Translations under genes and position numbers: made by a program
Assembly: GCA_017165825.1 (NCBI GenBank)
Contig: CM029378.1
Span: 21,398,282 to 21,462,281, forward strand
Origin: Hepsetus odoe
Lineage: Eukaryota > Chordata > Actinopteri > Characiformes > Hepsetidae
Reading direction: 5' to 3'
DNA length: 64,000 nt
In this document: one piece after another, positions 41,907-54,355 of the stretch
Layout of the letters: every line of letters starts with the position of its first letter
How positions within the stretch are numbered: position 1 is the stretch's first letter
Notes under the pieces: model-generated
The model's input: the letters and a program-made list of their open reading frames with translations, nothing else
The model's database searches: none
Told to the model about the DNA's origin: nothing

Positions 41907-43957
41907 ATTATTAAAAAGAAATCATTTCTCTTCCTGACAGCAACTCCTACCAAAGATAAAATCAATGTAAAGCACAGCTTCTCGTGGTTGACTGCTACAT
42001 AATTCAAACAAGCCATGGATGCAATTGTTCCCAACTGTATGAGCCAGTCAGTTACTTACTTGAGCCTGCGGGAGCGTTTTATGATTCCACATTGCAGATT
42101 TGCAATTCAGTGTTTCTGAAAAGGCTAAATAGTCAATCAGAAAGGCATTTAACCCCTGACCCTGGCTTCCACCGTCCAGGAAGCTGGCAAGGGGGACAGC
42201 TCATCTGGATACTTCGATACAGCGTCCCTGAATCCAGCAGATATATTAGGTTTCACAGGACTCATTTGCAAAGTGCCTTCCCACTGCCAAGAAGGAGAGC
42301 AGTCTAGTTTGATGCCGAGGCCAAAAAGGATCTTAATAGGAAACATCCGTCCATTGAGCACTGCTAATTGGCCTGTTTTGAAATCACTGTCTTGTGCAAT
42401 ACGGCGAAAAGGAAGGTACCAGGAGAGAACAAGTGCTCACAACAGAAACAAACATGGACACGGTTTTCTGGCAGAGCCTAACGATGTGGAAGACCTAGTG
42501 TTTGGGAAGAATGTGGGAGAAGGGAGGGGGTTATCAAAAAAAGAAATAGTTAATGAATGATGGGAAGTCTCTCATTCAAGCGCAGGGTTGGTGTTGCGCT
42601 CGAGGCTCCTGAGGTTCACTTTCGTCAGTTTGTTGCTTAGTTGTTTCACCAACGTCGTCCAATGTAATCGGCTGAATTACCTGAATTATCATCATGAGTT
42701 AATTTTAGAATGTCCAAAAATACAACTTATAAAGGGGATACAATTGCAACAAGGCCCTCATTGAAACATTCCTTTCGGCTAACAAAGGGAACGTCTGAGT
42801 TTACATTTACAGCATGTTATCCAGAGCGACTTACAGCAGTGCTTTGTCTCCACATTAGATCTTCATTCTAGTGACCAGCGACCATCTACAACTGCTGATT
42901 AACTATTACAACCAAAAAATGCACTTGAGGGTTGCAGTCGTGGAGTCAAAGCAGCTACCATGAACCATGAGGTCAAACAGAGCAAATGTATTAAAATACG
43001 TTTCATTGTTTTGGCTGAAGATTCGGGGCAGCCTGCTCTCACTGATGGGTCGGTGGTCTTTAGAAATAATGAAGAGCAGAGGTGATACGCTCTCCAGCAT
43101 GCATTCCCTTCACCATCTAAAAGTAATGACATGGGGGTGAGAAAGGAAAGAGGCCTGCGAGATTCCCATCTCTCGACCACAGAGGTCAGGATCTTCCACC
43201 TGACGTCATTCTCCCATGTCCTGTCACCTTGTGAAATTTCATGGTTCCCCACTTTACCACTCCACGGGCTGCAGTCTGCAGCTTCTTAGCTGTGCTTTCT
43301 CCCCAGGTGTGTGGCAGGAGAACTGAGGAATCCTGCTCTTCATCTGGTTCTTATCCTGTTATTCGTCATTAGCGTTGGACCGAAGCCCTAACACTTACTC
43401 TGTGATCTGTTGCTGATCCCACTCCAGAGCACAGGGTATATGTGCTTAAGGGGCAACTGTGGGCTCCATGACGTAATGGGAGGGGGCACAGGGGGGTCCA
43501 CGCTATCCCTTGCCAGGAGCCCAGAAAAGGGGTGAGGACGCTCCAGCTGGTCCGGGAGGTGATGCGTTATCTGATGATCCCTCTGATCTCTTCGTGCTTT
43601 ACCAGCGAACGTTATGTCTTCCAGATGGGAAGCGCTGCAACTTGCCAACAGACAACTGGGATACAGATAAGGCCATAATGAACCAATCAAACTGGAGCAA
43701 AAAATGCATTAACTGTACAATAAAACAACAGGGGGGAGGAATGAAGCGCGATAAGTGTTAAATGACAGTTACTAGTGTGGCTGGGACTGATAGAGCCATC
43801 TGACAGCGTTTAGGAGAAAGACGAGCACATCTGTTGCACATTTCTACCGATTTCCAAGCCTGTTAGTCACTGTTGGTTTGCTGTCCATAGTTTTCACGTA
43901 ATGTCACACACTTGCAGCCACGCCCACCTGGAGGGCAAATAAAATCTCTCTCTCTGC
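41907..43957. other. transposon-poor single-copy block 2
   Basis: Only a 45-base family A SINE 3' end (about 42800-42845) is recognised. Frames of 95-117 codons overlap on opposite strands without domains. No gene is supported. Confidence 0.4.
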
Positions 43958-44155
43958 CCTCCACTGATCTTCACCAGGGTTGTTTCTCTAAAACCCTGGA
44001 TAGTTTTTGTGTAATTGGACATACTAACCAATGATGCTGAACGTCTACAGGATCCCAACAGAGAGGCAAAGTCCAGAGGAGGAGACAGTGGACTTATGCT
44101 GTCTATGGGAAGGGAATATAAGAATGGACACCAGTCGTTCACTAATGATGAGCTC
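43958..44155 (-). repeat. dispersed repeat shared with 12630-12780
   Basis: CCACTGATCTTCACCAGGGT, TTGTGTAATTGGACATACT, GATGCTGAACGTCTACAGGA and AAAGTCCAGAGGAGGAGAC match the 12.6-kb copy at roughly 85-90 percent by eye. The 69-bp units are absent here. Confidence 0.8.
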
Positions 44156-44167
44156 CAGCGTTTTAAT

Positions 44168-44365
44168 GATGCGGTGGTGGTCTAGTGGTAGGATACTTGC
44201 CTATGGACCAAGAGGTCACAGGTTCCCACCCCAGGGTCACCACTGGGTTCCTGAGCAAGACCCTGAACTCCAAGTTGCTCCAGGGACGACTGTCCCTGCA
44301 ATCAGGGACAATAAGCTGGAAGTCGCTCTGGATGAGAGCATCCAGAAATGTCCTAAATTAATACG
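44168..44365 (+). mobile_element. SINE family A
   Basis: GGTGGTCTAGTGGTAGGATA (box A), weak box B (GGTTCCCACCCC), CCTGAGCAAGACCCTGAACT, GGAAGTCGCTCTGGATGAGA. Confidence 0.85.
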
Positions 44366-44877
44366 ATCGTGGTTTTAGTCGAACCGTTACGACTTGTTTT
44401 AGTGGAACCCGTCAGCTAAGCTTTAGCATTTTGCCCATGTTTTTATTCTGGTTCAGCCTGTAGGGCTCTTTTTAGCCTATTCGTTTCTTCTTAGTTTGCT
44501 TGCTAGTTTTTAGCTTGTTAGCTATATTTTGACCTGGTAGCTATCTTTATCCTTGTTAAACGTTTAAACTTTTATGTATCTTTCAACCTGCACAATATCT
44601 TTTAGCATTAGAGCTGTGCTTGGTCCTGGTTATCTTTAAGTCTTAGTTTATCATTTAGCCTTTTAGCTTGCAGATTAGTTTGGTTCAAGATAATTACGTA
44701 CGTGGGCTGGATTATTATTTAATTTTATATGATATTTTTAAGATGAGATGAGATGAGAAATGATACCTTTATTATCACTGAGCAAATGTAATATCGTTTG
44801 GAACAAAGTTATAAATATGTTTAAAAAAAAATCTAATAAAAAAGCATTTTCTGTTCTCAAATACTTAAAATTAACCC
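44366..44877. other. A/T-rich intergenic, no gene
   Basis: Nothing is recognised except a short (GATGA)n at 44741-44755 and TTTAGC-rich wording at 44400-44680 (TAGC/TTAGCTT recurs irregularly). Confidence 0.5.
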
Positions 44878-45068
44878 TTGGGTGGTGGTGGTACTTGTCT
44901 ATAGACCGATGGCTTAAGAGGTCCCAGGTTCAAACCCACCTCCAGCACTACCACCACTGGGTCCCTGAGACCCTTAACCCTGAGTGTCTCCAGGGGAGAC
45001 TGTCCCTGTAATCAGGACATGGAGGACACTCTGGATAAGAGCGTCTGATAAATGCTGTAAATGTAAAA
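44878..45068 (+). mobile_element. SINE family A, 3' tail intact
   Basis: CAGGTTCAAACCCACC (box B region), GGATAAGAGCGTCTGATAAA, TGCTGTAAATGTAAA. Confidence 0.85.
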
Positions 45069-45429
45069 TTCTCAGTTTTATTGTACGTTTTCCTTAAACG
45101 AGCGTTGTTTTCTCCAGCGCTTTAACATTTCCAGCATCACTGAGTGGAGGCCAAGATTTCCCTGTTTCATGGATTGTCTGCATGCAATAAGTACTACTGA
45201 CTGTCCAGCACCACTGCACTGCTTCCCTGCCCTCAATGGGCCCCGTGGAGCCACTTCCATTAAGGGTTAACCCAAACTGGACTTGGCTCTGCCACAGAGC
45301 GTAATTGAGTTTCCCAGTAATGGTCTGTCGGTTGCCACCATACCGTTGTTGCCAGGCGCTCAGTGTCCACTACAGAACCAGTTCCTGGGAAAATCACCAG
45401 GCTCGTCCACTGGACATATTCACGCAGTG
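45069..45429. other. intergenic, nothing recognised
   Basis: No feature seen. Confidence 0.5.
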
Positions 45430-45545
45430 TTTGGGGAGTAGTTCCACAGAGAGGAAGGTCATGGGTTTGAATCCCAGACCAGAAGATTGCCCTGAGGTTC
45501 CCTTGATTAAGGTACAGTTCCCATCACTGCTCCCCGGGTGCTGGA
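45430..45545 (+). mobile_element. SINE family B, middle part
   Basis: GGTTTGAATCCCAGACC (box B), TTGCCCTGAGGTTCCCTTGA and CACTGCTCCCCGGGTGCT. Confidence 0.8.
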
Positions 45546-48170
45546 TATGATCGACTGCTGTGTGTGTTTACAAAGACCAAACAGTAATTTAAAAGGAAGA
45601 ACATATTCCATATATTCTTTTATTGTTGTTTAAATCATTTCATCTGGAGAAACTGGTCTTCTGTTGGCAGAAAATTTGCTTTAAAAATAAAGTGTAAAAG
45701 TAGAAATTCTTAAAAATATCTTTTCATAAATACATTTTTCCATGGGCCAAAGTTGGGTAAGAATTTGTAACATCCTTCTTAGAAGGGCCTTGTTCACTCT
45801 GGTCCACCCAAATAAATAAAAACCTTTCACATTGCCTTTGCTTGTGGGTGAGCAAGAAACTTTAAAAAGTCTCATTATTTTCTTTGTCTTTATGTCTTAC
45901 TGAAGTTGCAGGCCACTTTCTCACAGGGACATTTCAGGAACCTCTGGGGTACAACTCGAGCAACTGGTCCATTATTTCCAGACCTGGATGAAGTGCTTTA
46001 AGTCATTGTCAGAACCCGCAATTATTATTAGCAACAATATTAAATAGCAACCAAAAAATCATGTAGAGGGCCCCCTAGTGGTTCACTGTCCTGAGTGACC
46101 CCTTATGACAAGAAAAAGGCTGATTGTACATTTTCTCTACATGTTTTCTTCCCATGCACTTTCACTCTTTGCTTCTCATAGGCATTTAATTTGGATCTGC
46201 AACCAATCATCTTGTCATTCTCATGTGAGGAGGTATGTGCTGGGGCTTCTGTAGATTCCAAAGACTTGGCCAACGTCAGCTCTGTTTTATTTGCTGTTTA
46301 TTTCATGCGTTTGTATCCAAGGGACACTGTGAGACTTCCCATAATCTCTCTTCAGTTTTAAGAAGGTATTGATGGAAATATTGCCCTTCCAATGGAGAAC
46401 AGAGGCCTACGAGGTGAACAAGCAGGAAAATCCTTTCTCTCTTGAGGTATCTCACTTTTGCAGGCTCAGTGGAGAACATTCGGAGAGGACTGCAAGTCTG
46501 TTCAAACAAACAAAGTCACAAACATTGCCGAAATGTGGTGGAAACTATTGGTGTCCCTCACCAGTGGTTCTGCAGCACCAAAGCTGAGGGACGGAGTCAG
46601 TCCCACCCCAAAAAATGGGTTCCATATTTCAGTGTAACATCTAATTTCAAAGGAGAGTGGGAGGACTGTGCATTTGTGGGTTACACAAGCTGAGTGCGTA
46701 TGCAGCAGAGACGGCCGTAATAGTCGTCACATTTTCCTCTTTTGAAGAAAACAACTCAGTCCGCAGGGGCAGAGTGTACCTATTCAACAGGAGCCCGTTG
46801 GTGTGATGTATCGAAACCATCACTGCCTGGCACTTCCCGCATATCTCCTCCAACCCCTTTTTCCACCCTGCTTCTTGGAGTGCCATGCCACTGGTCCCTG
46901 ATTGAAGACAAAGCCTGACTATGGCCCAGCCACCAGGGAAGGTTGGGAAATCAAGGGAAAAAGCAGATTGAATCAGCCCATCGGTTACCCTCTGCCACTT
47001 CCCATTCAGACTGCAGGGGGAATACGGGCGGCCACGGCCAGCTAATGCCCAGTCAAAGCAAACATTTGGCGCTTGGTTGGGTGCTCGTGGATACGATGCA
47101 CTTTCAGAGTTGGCAGGCCCTTCCACCGGGGACCTGGGGAGCAGAAGCGAAACCCAGAGCCAGTCCAGAACCCGGCCTGCACTTTCCACAGCCACAAGTC
47201 AACAGAAAAAGATGTGAAGAACCAGTTGATCACCAAACTGCACAGAGGCATATTGTTCTCCATGCTGGCCCAGCCTGGTGAAGTTCTTCCTTTCTGAAGA
47301 GGTCCTGGCATCTCAGGCAGGCCTTGTCTTAAGAGCTTATGCAAAGCACAGGTGTAGGTTTGATTCTGAAAACACACCTCGTAAGTGATCTGTCATTGTT
47401 TCTGCCAAGAAAACAGCCTGGATAGACTAGATCTAGTTTCTCAAGACACCAGGAAGACAGTCGATCAGGGAGACGTGCCTCGCCAGTGCACTTATACTCC
47501 AAATTTCATCATCCCTTTAATGGCATTGCGAAACAAACGTGCATTCTGGCATAAAAGCTACCACTCACGTTGGAGTGGGACGTCAGGGAAATTTGCAGTT
47601 GACGCTGTGGTTTGTATAATGCGGACAGCGTTAGGACCACCGTCCTCTCTTTTTCACATTATTACATTGACAGGAACAGTCCTCCTCCCTGCACATGGAC
47701 AACCACCATGTGACCACTGCAGCACAAATCACCACTTCTGTAATCGGCTGACATTTTACAAGATGTGCCATGACAAATGAACTTTCACAGAGGCGTCATG
47801 GAAACTTCCGTATGTCCATCTTGCAGTCTTTTCTATGCAGCGAGATGTATATATGAGAAGCATGTGTGAATGGTTGCGCAGAAAGATCCAGACATTGCAT
47901 ATCGGTCCTTTCCTCCATTCCTGCCAGCTGAGTGGGTATGCAGAGTAGACCAGACTCTGGGAAGGTGGCCAAGCCCAACGTTTCTCACAGCTTGGTTCTC
48001 ACACCTAACTGTGGGGTGATAGAAGGAGGCTCTGCAGGCCCTACAGTTAAACACTTAGTAAGTCAGGGCTGATCTACAGCATTTCATACAAGCAAACCCA
48101 CAGTGGAGCTGCAGAGGGGCAACACAACACAAAGGGAACAATCAGCCCCTTTTATAGACGTTCTAATAGA
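45546..48170. other. transposon-poor single-copy block 3
   Basis: This is the largest stretch without recognised repeats. It has frames of 182 codons (- strand, 47195-46647) and 131 codons (+, 47385-47780) but no domain, signal peptide or splice pattern that I trust; about one frame of 180 codons is expected by chance in 64 kb. Candidate regulatory sequence. Confidence 0.4.
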
Positions 48171-48272
48171 ACATGATGGGGATGGTACATTGATCAAGGG
48201 ACAGTCAGAGTGACCTACTGGTCTGGGTTTCAAACCCACAAGCTTTTGATCCTGGAATCCCTGTTGCCCCAG
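48171..48272 (-). mobile_element. SINE family B fragment
   Basis: GGTACATTGATCAAGGGACA, GGTTTCAAACCCACAAG and CTGTTGCCCC. Confidence 0.75.
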
Positions 48273-48315
48273 ATTCACCCTGAATAAGTTTTCATACAAC
48301 CGGGCAGAAACAGTA

Positions 48316-48440
48316 AGGGGCAGCAATGTTCTAGTGGTTATGGAGTTTCCCCGGATTGGAAGATTGTGGGTTCGATGCCCTCACCAGTTGGTTGCCTCAG
48401 GTACCCTTGAGTAAGGTACTGTTCCCCAAGACACCCAATG
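48316..48440 (+). mobile_element. SINE family B fragment
   Basis: GGGGCAGCAATGTTCTAGTG, GTGGGTTCGATGCCC and CAGGTACCCTTGAGTAAGGT. Confidence 0.8.
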
Positions 48441-49257
48441 GGAGCAGCTGGAAGAAGGAGAAAATGTGTGAAAAATGTGTCTAGTCCTTCGCTACTCTTC
48501 TCTAATCTTTGGCGTTTGGACCAATGAACCACAGGTTGTCATGACTGTGTGGTGGGATTGGAATCCAAGGTGGGATTGGACGAGCTCTACCAAAAATATG
48601 TCAAAATGACTTTCATTATATCTCAGAAACAGATCACAAACCAACGGCTAGCTTTCTTCAGAGTCACCATCAGTTTAGAAAGCCTGGCTGAGAGAAGGAA
48701 AGAGAACAGAAGACAGTGTTCTCTTTGGGGACACTCTGGTTGCCTCTAATTGGTTTTCTTGGTGTGGACATTAAACATGGGCAGCAGCTTTTCTGTGATC
48801 CACTGGTGCCGCGAGTCATTCTCACAAAAATAACATCCGAAGTTCAACAGAAACAGTTTACAGAGAAATTTATCCAAACTGATCAGGAAGAACTTCATCA
48901 GCAGGATGATGATCCAGAACACAATGTTAAAGAACTTCACTGTCAGCAGGAGAAAGTGGAAAGTTCTGGACTGGCCAAGTGGACTAGTGAACCGAGCACC
49001 AGACACCTGACCAGACAGTGAAGAAAAACAACAGCTGATGACAAAATGTGAGACGATAAAGAGAGAAACCCAAAATGAGCAAAAAACAGTGACATCATGA
49101 ATAAGCTCCACAGGAAATATTACTGGAGTACATGCTCAGCGTGGTTCTGTTGGACAGGAAACTCTGAACATGTGTAACTCCCAGGCTCAAGACAATCCTG
49201 GAATCCATTACACTTTAGGTCTTTAACGGGACATGTGAAGAACATCATACTAACATT
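48441..49257. other. single-copy block, no gene
   Basis: Frames of 101 (+) and 121 (-) codons overlap at 48716-49111 without recognised domains. Confidence 0.4.
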
Positions 49258-49535
49258 TATTCCGGTTCTTTCTCCCGTTTGGGGTCTCCACAATGGATCA
49301 TCCCTCCTTATGTCTTCCGGTCCTCTGCATCTTCCTCTTTCACACCACCTGCATGTACTCTCTCACCACATCCATAAACCTCCTCTTTGTCCTTCCTCTT
49401 CTCCTCTTCCCTGGCAGCTCCATCATCAACATCCTTCTCCTGATATACTCCTTGTCTCTCCTCTGGACATGTCCACACCAACATAGTCTTACTTCTCTCA
49501 CTTTGTCTCCAAAACGTTCAACCTGAGCTGACATT
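49258..49535 (-). mobile_element. RTE-type LINE fragment, C-terminal end
   Basis: The - strand reads RFGDKVREVRLCWCGHVQRR, then DKEYIRRRMLMMELPGKRRR and TKRRFMDVVREYMQVV. This is the extreme C-terminus of RTE-clade RT proteins common in fish. 5' truncated. Confidence 0.9.
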
Positions 49536-49623
49536 TTGTACCCATGAAATCATCTGTAAAGTTAGAGGGTCTTTTGTTCACTGCAGGTTGACATGGTTTT
49601 GTCGAGAAACAAAGTCTGCGAAT

Positions 49624-49855
49624 GAAAGTGAAAGTGACTATTTGTCATTGTGAATACAGCACACTATGACCACAGCCAAATACATCCTCTGAATTTAACC
49701 CACACACAAGATCCAGCAGGGGGCAGACATATCCAGCACCCGGGGAGCAGTGATGGGGACGGTACCTTGATCAAGGGAGCCTCAGGACAACCTCCTGGTC
49801 TGGTCCGATCCTTGGACCTCATCACTAAACCCTCGGACACCCCTGCTTTACTAAC
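49624..49855 (-). mobile_element. SINE family B, near full length
   Basis: Tail GAAAGTGAAAGTGACTATTT, GACCACAGCCAAATACATCC, GGGGACGGTACCTTGATCAA; box B region decayed. Confidence 0.8.
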
Positions 49856-52285
49856 ACTAGAGTTAACCAGTGCAGTGATGGATGGATTCTCAGTCATTCG
49901 CTTAGCAACACGCTAATGCAAAACATAATAGAACCTGCTTTTGCCCCAGCAGATGCTTAGAAAGTTTTCATACCACATAGCATGCATTTCTTAATTTTCC
50001 TTCAAATGTATCTGGAAGTGTTCTAGTGACGAAAATTAACATATTGTCTCAAAGTACATCTTAAAACGCTTTATTTTGTTTTATATGGTTGTTTTTGGCC
50101 CTCAGCCCACCTCAAACATTGCAACACAAAATCCTAACAGGTTTGCGAATCCCTGACGCCAACACATGCAACTTGTGTTTCCAGGAAGTGTTATTATGAG
50201 AGTACAATCATGATAAGCATGGTCATGGAGGCACGACTGCAGAATCAGTCAAGGTCACAGAAGTGCATGTGGTGGACTGACTTGGACGATCCAGTAGTTG
50301 AGAGTGTCACTGAAAGCGAATGAACAAAACATGTGCTGAAAGTATCGAGACATCTGTGCCTAATAGAGGTGAGCCACAGGGCCAGAAAGTGGTGGGAAAG
50401 TTTGAGAGCGAGAGAAAGGAGAGGCAGAGAGGGAGATCAGTGTGGAGAAGAAGAAGGGGTTGAATAAAGTCAGGGCTTCAGGCAGGGATTACCAACTACT
50501 CCAGCCTATAGGGGGAAGGATTTCCTACAGGAGTTTGCTGTGGGGATCAGCAAAACCATGGACCTGATGCAAATCCAGAGCAAGTACCCCAGTACCAACC
50601 ACCAGACTCTTCGTACAAAAGTGAGGTTTCTGACATGCAGAGATACCTGCTTCACGACCTCAAAGAGACTGTCCTGGAAAATCCTTTGGTTTAGCTTTAA
50701 AATGCTGTGGAACTTCTAAAGGAGCTTGTTGGAACCAGTGATGGTTCCTGCACTAAAAGGTTCTTCAGGGATTTTTAAGTGTTTTCTTTCATGGCATTGC
50801 TTAGACGTCTGTTAGAGTGTGTTCCACAGTTACATGCTGCAAGCATTTTTTGCTTGTTTTTTCAGCTGGAGGGACTGAAAGTATCGCTACTTGAGTGTTG
50901 GTCCTCCTGCCTCTCATTTGTGGCCACCGGAGCTTGACAAAATGACTCAATCAGTGCAAATGTGGCTCCAGCATTGCAGCTCCTCATGCAAAAATGGTGG
51001 TTTCTTTCAAGAGCGCCACTGGGTTCTTCTGTGCTTGTCTGCAAGTCTTCACTGTCTGACCTACAGGCTGTTTGCTGATGAGCTTTGGCAGGACAGCAGA
51101 GCAGGCGGAGCAGGGCTTCGCCATTGTGCGGCTTTGGGTTATGGCGGCCGGGACCGTCCCATAGCGCCTGTCAGGACAGCGGTCATCATGAGGGAGATCT
51201 GTCGGAGAGCGGCCGAGCCAAAACCACAATACTCGCCAAAGAGGGCTGGGGATGGAAACCGCAAACGCAGCTGTTGTTCCAGAACAGGGAGAGAGAAATA
51301 CATTATTTCGGGGAAGAATTACATCTGAGTCTCAAGTGTTCCTTTCGTAAAGCCTTGAATACTTGTCTCCTCAACGGAAAAGATATTTGGTGGATGAGCA
51401 TGCAGGCCGTTTGGGCCCTAGGGGAGTGGATCGCTCGCCTGATATAGGATCGATAAAGCCTCGCTTGCGTTTTCAGCTTTCCGTGTCTGTTTTCCAGGCT
51501 GACTCAAACGGTTTCCATGCTGTTCACGCTTCCTTTATCCTTTTTTCCACAGGTGACGCTGAGCCAAGCTTATGTACCAAGTCAGGGCAGCTTTGAGAGA
51601 CTTCAACTGGTTTTCCTCGCTGTATTTGTTTCCACTCTTCAACTTTTGCATGGGCTGCTCAGGAGACATCACGTATATTTGCTCACTCGTTCGAAAATAC
51701 ACATCTGCAGTGTTAGCACACTTGACTTCGTCCAACCACACAGACACACGTAGTGGCTTCCTCCTCTAGAAGATACACAGAAGGTGGTTTCTGATTTCAC
51801 TCCACAGACCACCCTCGTGTCCTCCAAACGAGGGAATAATTAGCGAACAAGACGAGTTATCGTCCTTCTTTCATCGTGTTTATTTCTGTGTGGTAAGACA
51901 TAACTTGTCTTCGCTTTACGCTTCTCCCGCACTAGCTTTTCCCATTTCCGTGGATGAAAGCAAGTGGTATCCATTTCGTCATGCTCCAAGACGGACAGAA
52001 ATCAAACAAACGGACAAGCCGGCACTGATCTAAACTCTAGGGTGGGGGATTGGCTCGGAGGAGATTAACAGAAGCTTCAGACCTTCAAGCTCTGCAGTTT
52101 TAATTTCTGACTTTTGTTCAAGACTTCTAGTCCTTACTTTTACTAAATTTATGACAAAGAATTTATCGGCTGGAGACTTAACGCTGATGTATTTAATTAT
52201 CTTCATGCCAGTGTGTCCTAGGAACACTGAGTCCCCCATTTCTTCATAGTTCTCTTCCAGACTTTCTGGTATTTTTAGTGTGTTG
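49856..52285. other. transposon-poor single-copy block 4
   Basis: No repeat is recognised. A 145-codon + frame (50891-51328) and an 81-codon - frame overlap, with no domain. Sequence such as ACCACATAGCATGCATTTCT at 49970 and GCCGTTTGGGCCCTAGGG at 51405 is not repeat-like. Candidate regulatory sequence. Confidence 0.4.
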
Positions 52286-52440
52286 TGAGGAGCAGTTCTC
52301 CAGATCTTCCTGAAGGACAGTGTTGTTGTCTCTCATGTTCAGTCCAGTCTCTGTACCTGAGCATTTCTCCAGATCTTCCTGAAGGACAGTGTTGTTGTCT
52401 CTCATTTTCAGTCCAGTCTCTGTACCTGAGCAGTTTCAAA
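52286..52440 (-). repeat. 69-bp dispersed repeat, two units plus flanks
   Basis: The unit begins CAGTTCTCCAGATCTTCCTG at 52293 and again at 52362, exactly 69 bases apart. On the - strand each unit encodes 23 codons (LLRYRDWTEHERQQHCPS then GRSGE). Confidence 0.95.
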
Positions 52441-52828
52441 AGCAGTGTTGTTCTCCACCGAGAAACAAAAGGCAAACGACATCCAGAGCTTAGGGACGTC
52501 CTTCAAGAAGCCTGGGGAAGTGCTCCTGAATACGACTTATAGAAAGGAACTGGTCTAAGAGAGTTGACGCTGTGCTGAAGAATAACGGTGGTGGTGGTGA
52601 ATATGGACTTTAAAGCTGGTTAGAATTAAACTCTCTTTGTGTTTAGACTGGAGTTACATGTGTTTGAACCCAAATCACAGGATAGAAAGATGTGTTCTAC
52701 TTAAGATCTAAAATGATGTCTAAATAGATGTGAAGTGTCACTGGTCAGGCCTTCAGGAATTGAACAGTCCTACAACATAGGATTAACCCTCAACAACATC
52801 AGGAAGAGGAAGTGGTGAGGAAGTGGTG
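52441..52828. other. intergenic, nothing recognised
   Basis: No feature seen. Confidence 0.5.
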
Positions 52829-53007
52829 AGGTGCTGGTGGTCTAGTGGTGGGATACTCGGCTATGGCCTAAAAGGTTGCAGGTTCAGATCCCACCTCCAG
52901 CACTACCACCACTTGGTTCATGAGCAAAAACCCTGAACCCTAATTTCTCCAATGGACTGTCCCTGTAATCAGGACTTGGAAATGCTCTAAACGTAAAATG
53001 TAAATGT
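52829..53007 (+). mobile_element. SINE family A
   Basis: GGTGGTCTAGTGGTGGGATA, GGTTCAGATCCCACC, TCCAGCACTACCACCACTTG; 3' tail CGTAAAATGTAAATG with a deletion before it. Confidence 0.85.
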
Positions 53008-54355
53008 GATGTAATTAATCAACTTTGGAAGTTCTAGATATGACCTTAGTGTCTCAGCTAATGTTCATGCTAATCTGACCATATGTTGCTAACACAATAC
53101 TGGAAGCCCCATTGGCACACTGACAGAAATTCTCAGTGAAAAAGATTTTTCATTTCTTTTATTGACAAGATTTTGACATTTGTGGCCGGAACAGGCATGA
53201 GATAACAGAGGCCCAGCCGTGGTTCACCACTGACATGTTTAATGGACAGAGAAGGACAGCAGACAATCAGGGAAGCACATGGTGGTGTAATATCAGCCTG
53301 TATGTGATAGTATCTGGGATTGGCTCGGCGGTGTTTTGACTCCTCTCCGAACGCCCGGCTCATGTTTGCATAATCCACACTGGACTTCCTCATCGGGTTT
53401 GTTTGGTCAGAGCGGCACCCTGCATACCTGCTACAAAACACAGTCTCACATGCCGTCCTCAAGATGCCTATCTTTGTAGGGCATGTCTGGCGTGGGGGCT
53501 GGGCACAAAAACCACAACTCAAAATTTATGACCCTCATTGTTTGTGACATACAGTAAGATCTCAGTCTTCGACTCCTTCCTCTTGCACATTCCACACATC
53601 CCACCGACAGCGGGCAGAGACCTCGAAACAGGTACGCCGGCATCACGTTACCCAAGCAGTCGTAAAAAACCTCAACAGCAAACAGCCTGGCTCCCCGCGT
53701 GAGCCTACCCACAAGCCCCCTCTCACACATGTTTCATTTCACGCTCGCAGTGTGGATCCATCCTGAACTTCTATACCTTCAGCGGCCCTCTGAGACCGGA
53801 GCCCCAATCAGCTGTTTTCCTGGAAAAACAGATCCAGAACGGTTGAGGGCAATGTTTAGTTTAATCCTTTCCACTGAGCGGAAAGACACTTGTTTTGTTT
53901 GTTTACTTGGACTTTGATGTCAGCTTTGACCTTTAACCCAGAGTTTTTACATTGAAATCCCAATTAGTAAGAGCCCTTCGAACTGATCATGAATAACAAG
54001 CTTAGTAACAGTACACAGTTTGTCTGCTTGTCTGACACTTTACATCTACTGCTCATCATCCTCTTCATCATCCTCTTTTTCTTCTTCATCATCACCACCA
54101 TTCTCTATTCTAAGGACAACAAGGTCAGTGTAGCCAGGATGATAAACTGGCTCCAAAATAAAAACCCCCAAAAACTTTGAGACATAATAATTATTAAAAG
54201 AGGAGACCTAAAGTAAATTAAAGAAAAGGAGTAAATAAAAAATATTAAATAAATTAATACATTAAAAAAAAAACGTTGAATTCTGGATTAAAACATTACT
54301 TTAAGGAAGATAGTTCTGGTCTAAAACTAGTCAAATGACCAGTGATGACAATGAT
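53008..54355. other. transposon-poor single-copy block 5
   Basis: 53130-53900 looks single copy, with motifs such as CATGTTTGCATAATCC and GATTGGCTCGG. A 129-codon - frame there has no domain. 53951-54355 is A/T-rich with nothing recognised. Confidence 0.4.

Noticed and set aside
46647..47195. 182-codon - strand frame as a possible gene
   Set aside because: No domain, no splice pattern, and about one such frame is expected by chance in a window this size.
50891..51328. 145-codon + strand frame as a possible gene
   Set aside because: Overlaps frames on the other strand, no recognised family, no supporting context.
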